Source: Chordicoccus furentiruminis
Lineage (GTDB): Bacteria; Bacillota; Clostridia; Lachnospirales; Lachnospiraceae
Assembly: GCF_019355395.1 (NCBI RefSeq)
Contig: NZ_CP048829.1
Coordinates: 2,459,001 to 2,523,000, forward strand
Direction of reading: 5' to 3'
Length of the DNA stretch: 64,000 nucleotides
The translations under genes were made by a program, and so were the position numbers. Numbering within the stretch: position 1 is the stretch's first letter; each line of letters opens with the position of its first letter. This document shows positions 7,640 through 14,675 of the stretch, piece after piece. Below the pieces are notes generated by a model. It did no database searches. It was not told the origin of the DNA and saw only the letters and a list, made by a program, of their open reading frames with translations.

Positions 7640-9091
7640 TTACTGCAGGACGATCTCAGCGTTCCCAGTAAAAGCAGCTGTCAAAGCTTCATAAGCGCTG
7701 ATACCGTGCTTCCTGCCTGTGCTAATGTATGACATGATGTCCAGATAATCCTGCGCCCCACTTTCTGTACGGAAACATCCGGACACCTTGGTTTTTGTTT
7801 TGACATTGCGGACATCGCGCTCCGCCTGGTTGTTATCAAAGGGAACATCGAAGTCCCTGATAAAAAGGCAGACTGATGCCTTGAGTGCCATAAGGCGTTC
7901 GATGAGCGACCGCTCTTTCCCTTTTTTCTTCCGCCCTTTCTTTTTCTTTAGCGGATCTGGGGAAAGAGGACATTCCTCATTTGCCATCATCATAAGCCTG
8001 TCATACTCTGTGTCAAACTTATGAAGGTGATAGTAGCTGAGTTCCGTTTTGCCTTTGACCACCGCTTTATCACGGGCCTTTTTCATGGAACGGAGGAGGG
8101 TCTTGAACCCCGGCGCCCACATGTGTCCCGGACTATACTGTTCAACACCGGTCAGTTCGCGCAGCAGATGTCCATTGCAAACTGCGTGTGTGATATCGTC
8201 ATACTTCCAGTATGGAGACCAGCAGTCATGTACAGCAATACCGCCAAACTTGGTGAGCACACCATTCCCCTCCATGCCGATCTGGCCACGTTTGGTGCTG
8301 ATCGTCTGATAGGTCAGATCCGAAGTGGATGAATTATGCACCCAGATGGTTTTTCCATTCACGTCGGTGCCGGTCTCATCAAAGTTGGCGACCTTCGACC
8401 CGATCAGCATGGACTTTATAGTCTCAAGTGTACCGCCCACTTTTTGGGCGCACTTCGACACCATGGAGGTGATCGTCCCGGTGGACAGGCTGATCCCGAG
8501 AAGGCTTCCCAGCAGGACATGGATCCGCATTGTGCTGACTGCTCCATAGGTGCTCAGCAATCCGGCAAGTACGGAAACGGAATCGCCATACTGTACATAT
8601 GCCCGGATTCCCTCAGGGAATTCCCCGGCCAGGGCTTCCCCCGTACATGGACATGATGCCACCTGGATGGACTGGTGCTCTGTCACCCTGGTTGTGATGA
8701 CTGCATTGACTTCATAACGCTTCTCACCGCAGGTAAATACTTTGCCGCTCATGACGCACTCGTTCAGCCGCGGGCAGGAAAGGCACTTTTTCGGCAAATG
8801 TTTGCTGTATTCATCCGGTTCATGCGGGATCGACATATGGGAGCCCGGATGCCCCTTCTGTCCGCCCTGCTTCTTGCCGGATTTCTGCCGCTGACTTTGA
8901 GGCTTTGGTTTATTGAAACCATCACTGGAAGGTGGCTTGGAACTGTTCTGGGAGTTCTGATTCAGCTGGCGCTGGAGCTCTCGGATAGTTTCCTCTAATT
9001 CCTTGATGGTTTCCGTCAGTGATTGCACAAGTGCGGTGAGATCCGCATTCTGTTTTGCCATTGTTTCGATAATAAGATCTTTGTCATCCAT
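7640..9091 (-). CDS. tnpC: IS66-family transposase TnpC
   Basis: A 483-residue transposase with the family layout: N-terminal coiled coil (residues 10-50), a Ser-Lys-Pro-Pro-Ser-Ser-Asp linker, a Cys-rich zinc-binding region (Cys-Leu-Ser-Cys-Pro, about 104-115) and a DDE core. Catalytic residues appear in Asn-Phe-Asp-Glu-Thr-Gly (about 248), Val-His-Asp-Cys-Trp-Ser-Pro-Tyr (about 289) and Asn-Asn-Gln-Ala-Glu-Arg-Asp-Val-Arg (about 426). The gene is full length. Its start overlaps the stop of the accessory frame by 8 bp, so the two are coupled. Confidence 0.95.
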   Translation of the reverse strand: MDDKDLIIETMAKQNADLTALVQSLTETIKELEETIRELQRQLNQNSQNSSKPPSSDGFNKPKPQSQRQKSGKKQGGQKGHPGSHMSIPHEPDEYSKHLPKKCLSCPRLNECVMSGKVFTCGEKRYEVNAVITTRVTEHQSIQVASCPCTGEALAGEFPEGIRAYVQYGDSVSVLAGLLSTYGAVSTMRIHVLLGSLLGISLSTGTITSMVSKCAQKVGGTLETIKSMLIGSKVANFDETGTDVNGKTIWVHNSSTSDLTYQTISTKRGQIGMEGNGVLTKFGGIAVHDCWSPYWKYDDITHAVCNGHLLRELTGVEQYSPGHMWAPGFKTLLRSMKKARDKAVVKGKTELSYYHLHKFDTEYDRLMMMANEECPLSPDPLKKKKGRKKKGKERSLIERLMALKASVCLFIRDFDVPFDNNQAERDVRNVKTKTKVSGCFRTESGAQDYLDIMSYISTGRKHGISAYEALTAAFTGNAEIVLQ

Positions 9092-9464
9092 TGACCCGCT
9101 CCTTTCCGGAAGCGGTATCCATCAGGATATCACAAGCCTTTTTCATCGAACAGCGGCAGAAACGGGTTTCGCCTTCTGCGGCGGTAAGCTGACTACGAAG
9201 CTCTGCAATAAGGGCATCCTTCTGCGCTATTGTTGCCAGAGCCTGCTCATACAATGCCCTATAGTCTGTATCACTATGGGTCAGGGAAGCAGCATCTGCC
9301 TTTGTCCGCTTTCCCGTCGGGACAATATCGCCTGTGGCAGGATCGATGCGGCCAATCAGCTTGCGGTGGGAACGGGGCTGCTTCAGCTCCTTATCCCAAT
9401 AGGAAACAGACTCATAGACATATGTTATATTGCGAGCTTTATTATGAACCTTTACGATTGCCAT
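9084..9464 (-). CDS. IS66-associated accessory protein
   Basis: 126 residues. The N-terminal half (Asn-Ile-Thr-Tyr-Val-Tyr-Glu-Ser-Val-Ser-Tyr-Trp-Asp-Lys-Glu, then Lys-Leu-Ile-Gly-Arg-Ile-Asp-Pro-Ala-Thr-Gly) resembles the N-terminal segment of IS4/IS1634-type transposases rather than TnpA or TnpB of classical IS66. The second half is a predicted coiled coil. It sits behind AAGGAG, overlaps tnpC by 8 bp and is presumably co-transcribed. A role in transposase assembly or regulation is plausible but not shown. Confidence 0.7.
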   Translation of the reverse strand: MAIVKVHNKARNITYVYESVSYWDKELKQPRSHRKLIGRIDPATGDIVPTGKRTKADAASLTHSDTDYRALYEQALATIAQKDALIAELRSQLTAAEGETRFCRCSMKKACDILMDTASGKERVNG

Positions 9465-9474
9465 GAATCTGTCT

Positions 9475-9516
9475 CCTTAATAGTGTTACTTTTATTATAT
9501 TGTATCACTATTAAGG
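9475..9516 (-). promoter_or_regulatory. palindromic operator around the IS66 promoter
   Basis: An 11-bp perfect inverted repeat, CCTTAATAGTG (9475-9485) and CACTATTAAGG (9506-9516), flanks 20 bp that contain TATAAT on the minus strand (9494-9499). The downstream arm includes part of the AAGGAG ribosome site. A repressor bound to both arms would block the element's promoter. Confidence 0.55.
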
Positions 9517-10017
9517 AAAAATATCAAATGTTACGTGTCACTATTATGTAAAACTATGTCAGTGCAGGGGGTTCTGAACAGTTACGACTACACTGACTTA
9601 TATAAGCCGTGGAGAGCATTTCTGTGACGGATTTCTTCAGGAATATCTGGAGAACAATATGCTTATGAAGCTTCTTTTTCGTATTGACGACTTGCTGATC
9701 GAGTACTACAAGAAGCATAAATTACCGGTATCGTTGCGCTATAAGAATCCGTTGTTCTGGTACGAAACAAGAGAGGATGGCAATCCTGTTCTCGTGAAAG
9801 GGAATGGAGAAAAAAGCGTTTCCGCAGAGAAAAGCGAAATGTTCAACCAAACGGTTCAAAGCCAGCAGGGTTGGCAACGTTCACGTCTTTATATGGATGC
9901 AAACGGAATATGGGATGCGACGGCTTTTGGTGCAACCATGTCTGCAACATTTGCTTACGGACCTGATGATGAGGGGCGATGCTTTACATTCACTTCCTAT
10001 GAAGAAGCAGACAGGAG

Positions 10018-10023
10018 AATGTA
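10018..10023 (+). repeat. target site duplication of the IS21 element, left copy
   Basis: AATGTA, repeated at 12653-12658. The 6-bp length fits IS21-family insertions and defines the ends of the element precisely. Confidence 0.85.
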
Positions 10024-10178
10024 TGTGTAGCGTAAAATAAAAGTACCCGGAATCGGAAACAAAATTCCCCAGTTTCAGAAGGGGAAATCCCCGAAATCGG
10101 AAAGGGACATGTTGTAGCAAACAAACCAATCATTTATCCTTTGTCTAAGCACGACCAAAGGCAAAGGAGGAAAGGAAG

Positions 10179-11654
10179 ATGCTGACTATGTCCCAAATCA
10201 ATGATATCAGAGATTTGAGCCGAAAGGGATATGGGATTTCCAAAATATCATCCCTCACAGGAAAGGATCGCAAGACGATCCGTAAATACCTTGAACAAGA
10301 CGACTTCTCACCGGAGCCGCCTGTGGCGAAATCCAGAACATCCATCGTCACGCCGTACATTGATATCATCACGGAATGGCTTGAGGAGGACCAGAAACAC
10401 TGGTCCAAGCAGCGGCATACTGCCAAGCGCATCCACGAACGCCTGCAGGAGGAATACGGTTTTACCGGAAGCTATGATTCTGTCCAGAAATTCGTGCACA
10501 GAATCCGGACCGATATCCAAACCAAAGGAACACAAGAACTCGTCTGGGAGCCCGGCTGCGCACAGGTTGACTTCGGAGAGGCGGATTTCAATGAGGATAC
10601 CGAATGCGTCCGCCGGAAATACCTTACCGTATCCTTCCCATTCAGCAACGACGGATATAACCAGGTATTTCGGGGCGAAACTGCCGAATGCGTCTGCCAG
10701 GGGCTTCAGGATATCTTCAACTACATTGGGGGTGTCCCTTCGCTTCTTGTGTTCGACAACGCAACCGGCGTTGGCCGCAGGGTCATGGATAAGATCCATG
10801 AGACCGAGCTGTTTGCCCGGTTCCGTGCCCATTACGGGTTCCGTATCCGGTTCTGCAATCCGCATGCCGGATACGAGAAGGGCAACGTCGAGAATAAAGT
10901 AGGTACAAGCCGGCGGAACCTGTTTGTTCCTGTTCCCACATACCACGACATCGAAGAGTTCAACCGCGGCCTTCTTGGCCAGCATGCAAAGAAAGCGGCA
11001 GAAGCCCACTATAAGAAGGGCACTACGATATCAGAGCTCTTTGAAGAAGATAAGAAGCATTTCCTCCCGCTTCCGGCAAAACCGTTCAATGTATGCCGGT
11101 ATGAGACCTGCAAGGCCGACGGATATGGAAAGATCTGCCTTGATGGCAGACATTTTTACTCCACCAAGCCCGAAAACCACAACCAGAAGGTCATGGTCGG
11201 CATCCGCGCCCATTACATAGACATCCTGGAACCAAACGGCGGTCTTCTGGTCCGCCACAGGCGTCAATATGGGGAAAAACGTACCGATCTTACGGATTAC
11301 AGTACATCGCTTGAGATGCTCTCAAAGAATATCGGTGCCTGGCCGAACAGCGGATTTCGGAAGGACGCACCGGAACTGATCCGGGAGTACGTTGACAGCC
11401 AGCCCCGTGCAGGGCGCAAATCCTGTATCCGGATGCTAAGCAGCCTGTCAAAACAGTACGGCTATGAGGCAGCTGTAAACGCGCTGGAGCTCGCCATCAA
11501 AGGCAACAGTGTCAACAAGTCGGATACCGCCATTCTCGCGGCGCGTATCACCGGATACGGCATTGATACTCCGCCGGAACCCGGCCCGTCACTTGTTGTT
11601 TATGACCAGGCCTTTCTGCCCAACCAGGCCACAGACAAGGAGGCGGCATCATGA
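10179..11654 (+). CDS. istA: IS21-family transposase IstA
   Basis: 491 residues. An N-terminal helix-turn-helix (Gly-Ile-Ser-Lys-Ile-Ser-Ser-Leu-Thr-Gly-Lys-Asp-Arg-Lys-Thr-Ile) precedes an rve-type DDE core. The acidic residues are seen in Gln-Val-Asp-Phe-Gly-Glu (about 130), Leu-Val-Phe-Asp-Asn-Ala (about 191) and Lys-Gly-Asn-Val-Glu-Asn-Lys (about 237). An AAAGGAGGAAAGGAAG ribosome site precedes the ATG. It ends with a 4-bp ATGA overlap with istB. Confidence 0.96.
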   Translation: MLTMSQINDIRDLSRKGYGISKISSLTGKDRKTIRKYLEQDDFSPEPPVAKSRTSIVTPYIDIITEWLEEDQKHWSKQRHTAKRIHERLQEEYGFTGSYDSVQKFVHRIRTDIQTKGTQELVWEPGCAQVDFGEADFNEDTECVRRKYLTVSFPFSNDGYNQVFRGETAECVCQGLQDIFNYIGGVPSLLVFDNATGVGRRVMDKIHETELFARFRAHYGFRIRFCNPHAGYEKGNVENKVGTSRRNLFVPVPTYHDIEEFNRGLLGQHAKKAAEAHYKKGTTISELFEEDKKHFLPLPAKPFNVCRYETCKADGYGKICLDGRHFYSTKPENHNQKVMVGIRAHYIDILEPNGGLLVRHRRQYGEKRTDLTDYSTSLEMLSKNIGAWPNSGFRKDAPELIREYVDSQPRAGRKSCIRMLSSLSKQYGYEAAVNALELAIKGNSVNKSDTAILAARITGYGIDTPPEPGPSLVVYDQAFLPNQATDKEAAS

Positions 11655-12451
11655 TCACGGCAATCGCCAGAACTGAGATGGAAGAAAGCATACAAGCCTG
11701 TTGCAAGTCCCTGTTTCTTACTTCCGCGATCCCGGAGTTCATCAAGGAAGACGGCACGCCGAAGCAGATCGAATATCTTGCGGCTGCCCTCCGAAAAGAA
11801 GTTGTCCGCAGGGACGAGAACAAGCGCGAACGTCTGGTCAAACGCGCCCGGTTCCCGGTTTATAAAACGTTCGACGGATATGAATACCGCTGTGTAAAAC
11901 TTCCGCCGGCGCTATCCAAAGAAGATCTGGAAGCTGTCCGTTTCATAGAGCATAAGCATAACCTTGTCCTTTATGGGCCCGTAGGTGTTGGCAAGACCCA
12001 TATGGCGATCGCCGCCGGCGTGAATGCCTGCCGGAAAGGATACAAGGTGCGCTTTTATACAGTGACGGAACTTGTCCTGAAACTGGCAGAGGCCAGGAAG
12101 AATGGAACGCTCGAGAGGCTCCGCAGTGATCTGAACTCCCTTGATCTGCTAATTCTGGATGAGTGGGGATATGTCCCGGTAGACCGTGACGGATCCCAGC
12201 TCCTGTTCCGCGTAATATCAGACAGTTATGAGAGCAAAAGCCTCATTCTTACTACCAATCTGGAATTCTCTAAATGGGGCAGCATATTTACTGATGACCA
12301 GATGGCCGCGGCGATGATTGACCGTCTTGTCCATCACGGGCATCTGCTCCTCTTCGAAGGAAACAGCTACCGTATGGAGCATGCGCTGATGAAGCAGACG
12401 GCACGCCAGCCTGGAGCGGGCGTTGTCAAGGGGACAGACCGCTTGACGTGA
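11651..12451 (+). CDS. istB: IS21-family helper ATPase IstB
   Basis: 266-residue AAA+ protein related to DnaC. Walker A is Gly-Pro-Val-Gly-Val-Gly-Lys-Thr-His (about residues 111-119), and Walker B is Leu-Leu-Ile-Leu-Asp-Glu-Trp-Gly-Tyr-Val-Pro (about 168-178). IstB remodels target DNA and activates IstA. It is full length and coupled to istA by an ATGA overlap. The 200 bp after it hold the right-end repeats of the element. Confidence 0.96.
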   Translation: MITAIARTEMEESIQACCKSLFLTSAIPEFIKEDGTPKQIEYLAAALRKEVVRRDENKRERLVKRARFPVYKTFDGYEYRCVKLPPALSKEDLEAVRFIEHKHNLVLYGPVGVGKTHMAIAAGVNACRKGYKVRFYTVTELVLKLAEARKNGTLERLRSDLNSLDLLILDEWGYVPVDRDGSQLLFRVISDSYESKSLILTTNLEFSKWGSIFTDDQMAAAMIDRLVHHGHLLLFEGNSYRMEHALMKQTARQPGAGVVKGTDRLT

Positions 12452-12924
12452 AGCGGCCGGGCAGTCCCTGAAAAAGAGGCACAGAAAATCCTCAGCCGCG
12501 GAAAACAGTTCCATTCTCTGCCCGACGATGGGCAGGCCTCGGCGGAACCCAGATGAGGAGAAATCATGCCACTTTCCGAAACTGAGGAATTCCCAATACG
12601 AAACTGGGGAATTTTCCTTCCGATTTTGGGGATTTCTTATTGACAAAACACAAATGTATAAAAACCTAACGCCGGAACAAGTGCAAGAATGCCGAAAGAA
12701 TGTTGATGAGTTCTATGCAGATCCTGAGCTTCAGATGCGTTGGAAGGAAGTGATCTTACATCCTATTTGCTTAATCCTAAAGCGGGATGGCTCACTAAAT
12801 CCGATTTCCCTGACGAAAGTCAACCCCGAAGTTGTTGAACGTTATCAGCAACAGACGGTATGTATCGGGGACACGGAATCCTATAAGTGGATATTTGAAA
12901 ACGAATGATGTTGAAAAGATAGAT

Positions 12925-12954
12925 GGGGAGGCAGACATAAACCGTTGCCTCTCC
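12925..12954 (+). terminator. hairpin terminator after the IS21-split gene
   Basis: GGGGAGGCA (12925-12933) pairs with TGCCTCTCC (12946-12954) including one G-U, followed by ATTTTCTT. The T-run is imperfect, so efficiency is uncertain. Confidence 0.55.
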
Positions 12955-13009
12955 ATTTTCTTGATCAAGCGGCCTCGGCCGCTCAGCTCATCACCGGAGA
13001 AATCCGGGG

Positions 13010-13150
13010 ATGTTTAAGGGGATTGGGGCGCTTCCCCAACGAGCGGAAATCGGCTGGGTATATACCCAGACACTGCTCGCACAGAATGTGCCTGGTACAG
13101 AAATTGAAAATCTCAAGCTTGCAGAACTCAAATCGAGATTGAAAAAGTAA
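13010..13150 (+). CDS. small open reading frame upstream of the BREX operon
   Basis: 46 codons from ATG. The product (Lys-Gly-Ile-Gly-Ala-Leu-Pro-Gln-Arg-Ala-Glu-Ile-Gly-Trp near the start, Leu-Lys-Leu-Ala-Glu-Leu-Lys-Ser-Arg-Leu near the end) looks like the C-terminal end of a larger protein whose 5' part is missing. The ribosome site is weak. I cannot name a family, and it may be a remnant. Confidence 0.3.
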   Translation: MFKGIGALPQRAEIGWVYTQTLLAQNVPGTEIENLKLAELKSRLKK

Positions 13151-13221
13151 AGCCGTTGTGATATAATGATCCGCAGTGTTATAGCCACTCAAAGCTCATA
13201 GAAAAGATAAAGGTGAACGAA

Positions 13222-13467
13222 ATGGCAATGAATTACAACAAACTCTGGAAGCTGTTAATTGATAGAAATCTGATGAAGAAAGATTTGCGTGAAATGGCCG
13301 GCCTTTCGACTAATGTGATTGCCAAAATGGGTAAGAACGGAGATGTTTCCACGGAAGTTCTCCGGAAGATTTGCAAAGCCTTAGACTGTGGGTTGGATGA
13401 TATTGTGGAAATAGTGCCAGATCCCGAACCTAGTACAAAAAATGGGACAGCTGGATCTGTACAATAG
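13222..13467 (+). CDS. XRE-family regulator at the head of the BREX operon
   Basis: 81 residues from the ATG at 13222, which has an AAAGGTGA ribosome site 8 bases upstream; a GTG at 13213 is possible. Residues 16-60 form a compact helix-turn-helix of the Cro/C1 type (Leu-Arg-Glu-Met-Ala-Gly-Leu-Ser-Thr-Asn-Val-Ile-Ala-Lys-Met). It ends 18 bp before brxA, so it is probably the first gene of the operon. WYL or XRE regulators commonly sit next to BREX loci and restrain them; a repressor role here is inferred. Confidence 0.85.
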   Translation: MAMNYNKLWKLLIDRNLMKKDLREMAGLSTNVIAKMGKNGDVSTEVLRKICKALDCGLDDIVEIVPDPEPSTKNGTAGSVQ

Positions 13468-13485
13468 ATAATGGAGAATTGCGAG

Positions 13486-14088
13486 ATGAACAGAAAAGAA
13501 TACAGCGCCGGTGCTGTAAAACATTCTTTCTGGTTTATGGAATTCCGCAAGGTCGTATCTCTCCGCCTGGAGGGAAAGACGTGGGAAGAAATAAAGCGTC
13601 TGAATGAGGAAGAGAATATCTTCGGAGCGCCGACGACGCTGCGGGCAACGCAGATTTTCAATACGGTTTCGGCCCGTGTAAAAAGCATGGACGATAGCTT
13701 CTATCCTGTCTTTGAGGCTTGTGATCTGGCCTCTCAGAAGCTCTTTGCGCTTGTGGCTGCCATGACTTATGACGTGCTCTTTGGTGAACTGGTCTATGAG
13801 CTTATCCGGGAGAAAATGATCATCGGCAGCAATGAACTGGCAGACAGTGATCTGAGGATTTTCTTTAAGGATAAACAGCAGCAAAGCGATAAGGCCGCCA
13901 AGTGGACGGAGGCCACAATCAAGAAGCTGATGGTTTCCTACAAATCCATGCTGTATGAGGCGGGCGTGACCAATAAGGCAAAGAATGTCCGTGAGATTTA
14001 CAAGCCTTTACCCGATCCGGCAATGGAACGCTGGATGAAGGATCAGGGAATGAATTATCAGCTGAAAGCAATTACGGGGGTGAGATGA
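13486..14088 (+). CDS. brxA: BREX system protein BrxA (DUF1819)
   Basis: About 200 residues from the ATG at 13486, which is preceded by GGAG at 9 bases; an ATG at 13471 would add five residues. The sequence matches DUF1819/BrxA: Tyr-Ser-Ala-Gly near the start, the Phe-Trp-Phe-Met-Glu-Phe-Arg-Lys-Val helix and the C-terminal Arg-Trp-Met-Lys-Asp. BrxA is a small DNA-binding protein of type 1 BREX phage defence. The first of the core genes in conserved order, it overlaps brxB by 4 bp (ATGA). Confidence 0.93.
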   Translation: MNRKEYSAGAVKHSFWFMEFRKVVSLRLEGKTWEEIKRLNEEENIFGAPTTLRATQIFNTVSARVKSMDDSFYPVFEACDLASQKLFALVAAMTYDVLFGELVYELIREKMIIGSNELADSDLRIFFKDKQQQSDKAAKWTEATIKKLMVSYKSMLYEAGVTNKAKNVREIYKPLPDPAMERWMKDQGMNYQLKAITGVR

Positions 14089-14666
14089 TGGCAGGATTAC
14101 AGGAACGATTAGATCAGATGGAAGCTGCCATCCATAAACCGTCATTCCGGGAAAGCAGCGGAAGGGCAAACGAGGTCAACTATTGGGTGTTTGACTACGA
14201 TCCGGCAAAGGAACTGGAAGTCCGGGAGCGTGTCGAATACATGAGGAAAAAGAATGCGAAAGGCACTGACGGCTTTGAGCTGGTGGTCTTTGATCTGTAT
14301 GACATGATCATGGACTATCTGGAGGAAAAGGACTTCGTGAATTCCTATGTCCGCTATGAACAGCGCCGCGGCTTCGACTATATTATCCGGGCAGCATCCA
14401 CGTCAATGAAGATGAACGAGGACGATAGCATCCTGATCAAGAAGATTGTGGAGCAGACCCCGGAAAACGCGATTGTGTTTTTAATCGGCGTGGGCAAATG
14501 CTACCCACTCCTTCGGTCACATAAGATACTGAACAACCTGCATCAATCTGTGCTGAAAGCACCGGTGGTATTGTTCTTCCCCGGAACATATACCGAGCAG
14601 GAGCTGATTCTTTTCAACGAAATTAAAGACGATAATTACTATCGCGCATTCAAACTTGTGAAGTGA
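14085..14666 (+). CDS. brxB: BREX system protein BrxB (DUF1788)
   Basis: 193 residues, full length for DUF1788. Recognisable features are the Asn-Tyr-Trp-Val-Phe-Asp-Tyr-Asp-Pro segment (about residues 29-37) and Pro-Val-Val-Leu-Phe-Phe-Pro-Gly-Thr-Tyr (about 165-174). BrxB is a core BREX component of uncertain biochemical role, thought to join the BrxC/PglX/PglZ assembly. Two adjacent ATG codons could start it. It sits between brxA and brxC as in type 1 systems. Confidence 0.93.
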   Translation: MMAGLQERLDQMEAAIHKPSFRESSGRANEVNYWVFDYDPAKELEVRERVEYMRKKNAKGTDGFELVVFDLYDMIMDYLEEKDFVNSYVRYEQRRGFDYIIRAASTSMKMNEDDSILIKKIVEQTPENAIVFLIGVGKCYPLLRSHKILNNLHQSVLKAPVVLFFPGTYTEQELILFNEIKDDNYYRAFKLVK

Positions 14667-14675
14667 GGTACGGAT

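Larger units (their letters stand above)
7619..9585 (-). mobile_element. IS66-family insertion sequence
   Basis: Bounded by perfect 18-bp inverted repeats: GTAACTGTTCAGAACCCC at 7619-7636 and its complement at 9568-9585. It carries an intact TnpC-type transposase and one upstream accessory frame, but no TnpA/TnpB pair. The 8 bp outside the two ends (ACTGGAAG and GACTACAC) do not match, so no target duplication is visible. The flanks therefore come from different loci, through deletion or recombination after insertion. Confidence 0.9.
10024..12652 (+). mobile_element. IS21-family insertion sequence
   Basis: A 2,629-bp element starting TGTGTAGCG and ending in a sequence whose complement starts TGTGTTTTG. 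Each end carries multiple related sites: AATCGGAAAC followed by AAAATTCCCCAGTTTC at 10051-10076, a second GAAATCGGAAAGG copy near 10095, and inverted equivalents at about 12567-12630. It encodes IstA and IstB in overlapping frames and is flanked by AATGTA duplications, so the insertion is probably recent and intact. Confidence 0.95.
9586..12908 (+). pseudogene. gene of unknown function, 5'-truncated at IS66 and split by IS21
   Basis: The 3' part of one gene lies in two pieces. Piece one is open from the IS66 edge (9586) to 10023, with the first in-frame Met at 9659. Piece two resumes after the IS21 element and stops at 12908. Joining 9659-10023 to 12659-12908 gives 615 bases, exactly 205 codons, without a shift. 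The rebuilt protein is acidic to neutral, without obvious membrane segments, and has a Phe-Thr-Phe-Thr-Ser-Tyr-Glu-Glu-Ala-Asp-Arg stretch across the junction. I do not recognise the family. The 5' end was lost at the IS66 boundary. Confidence 0.8.
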
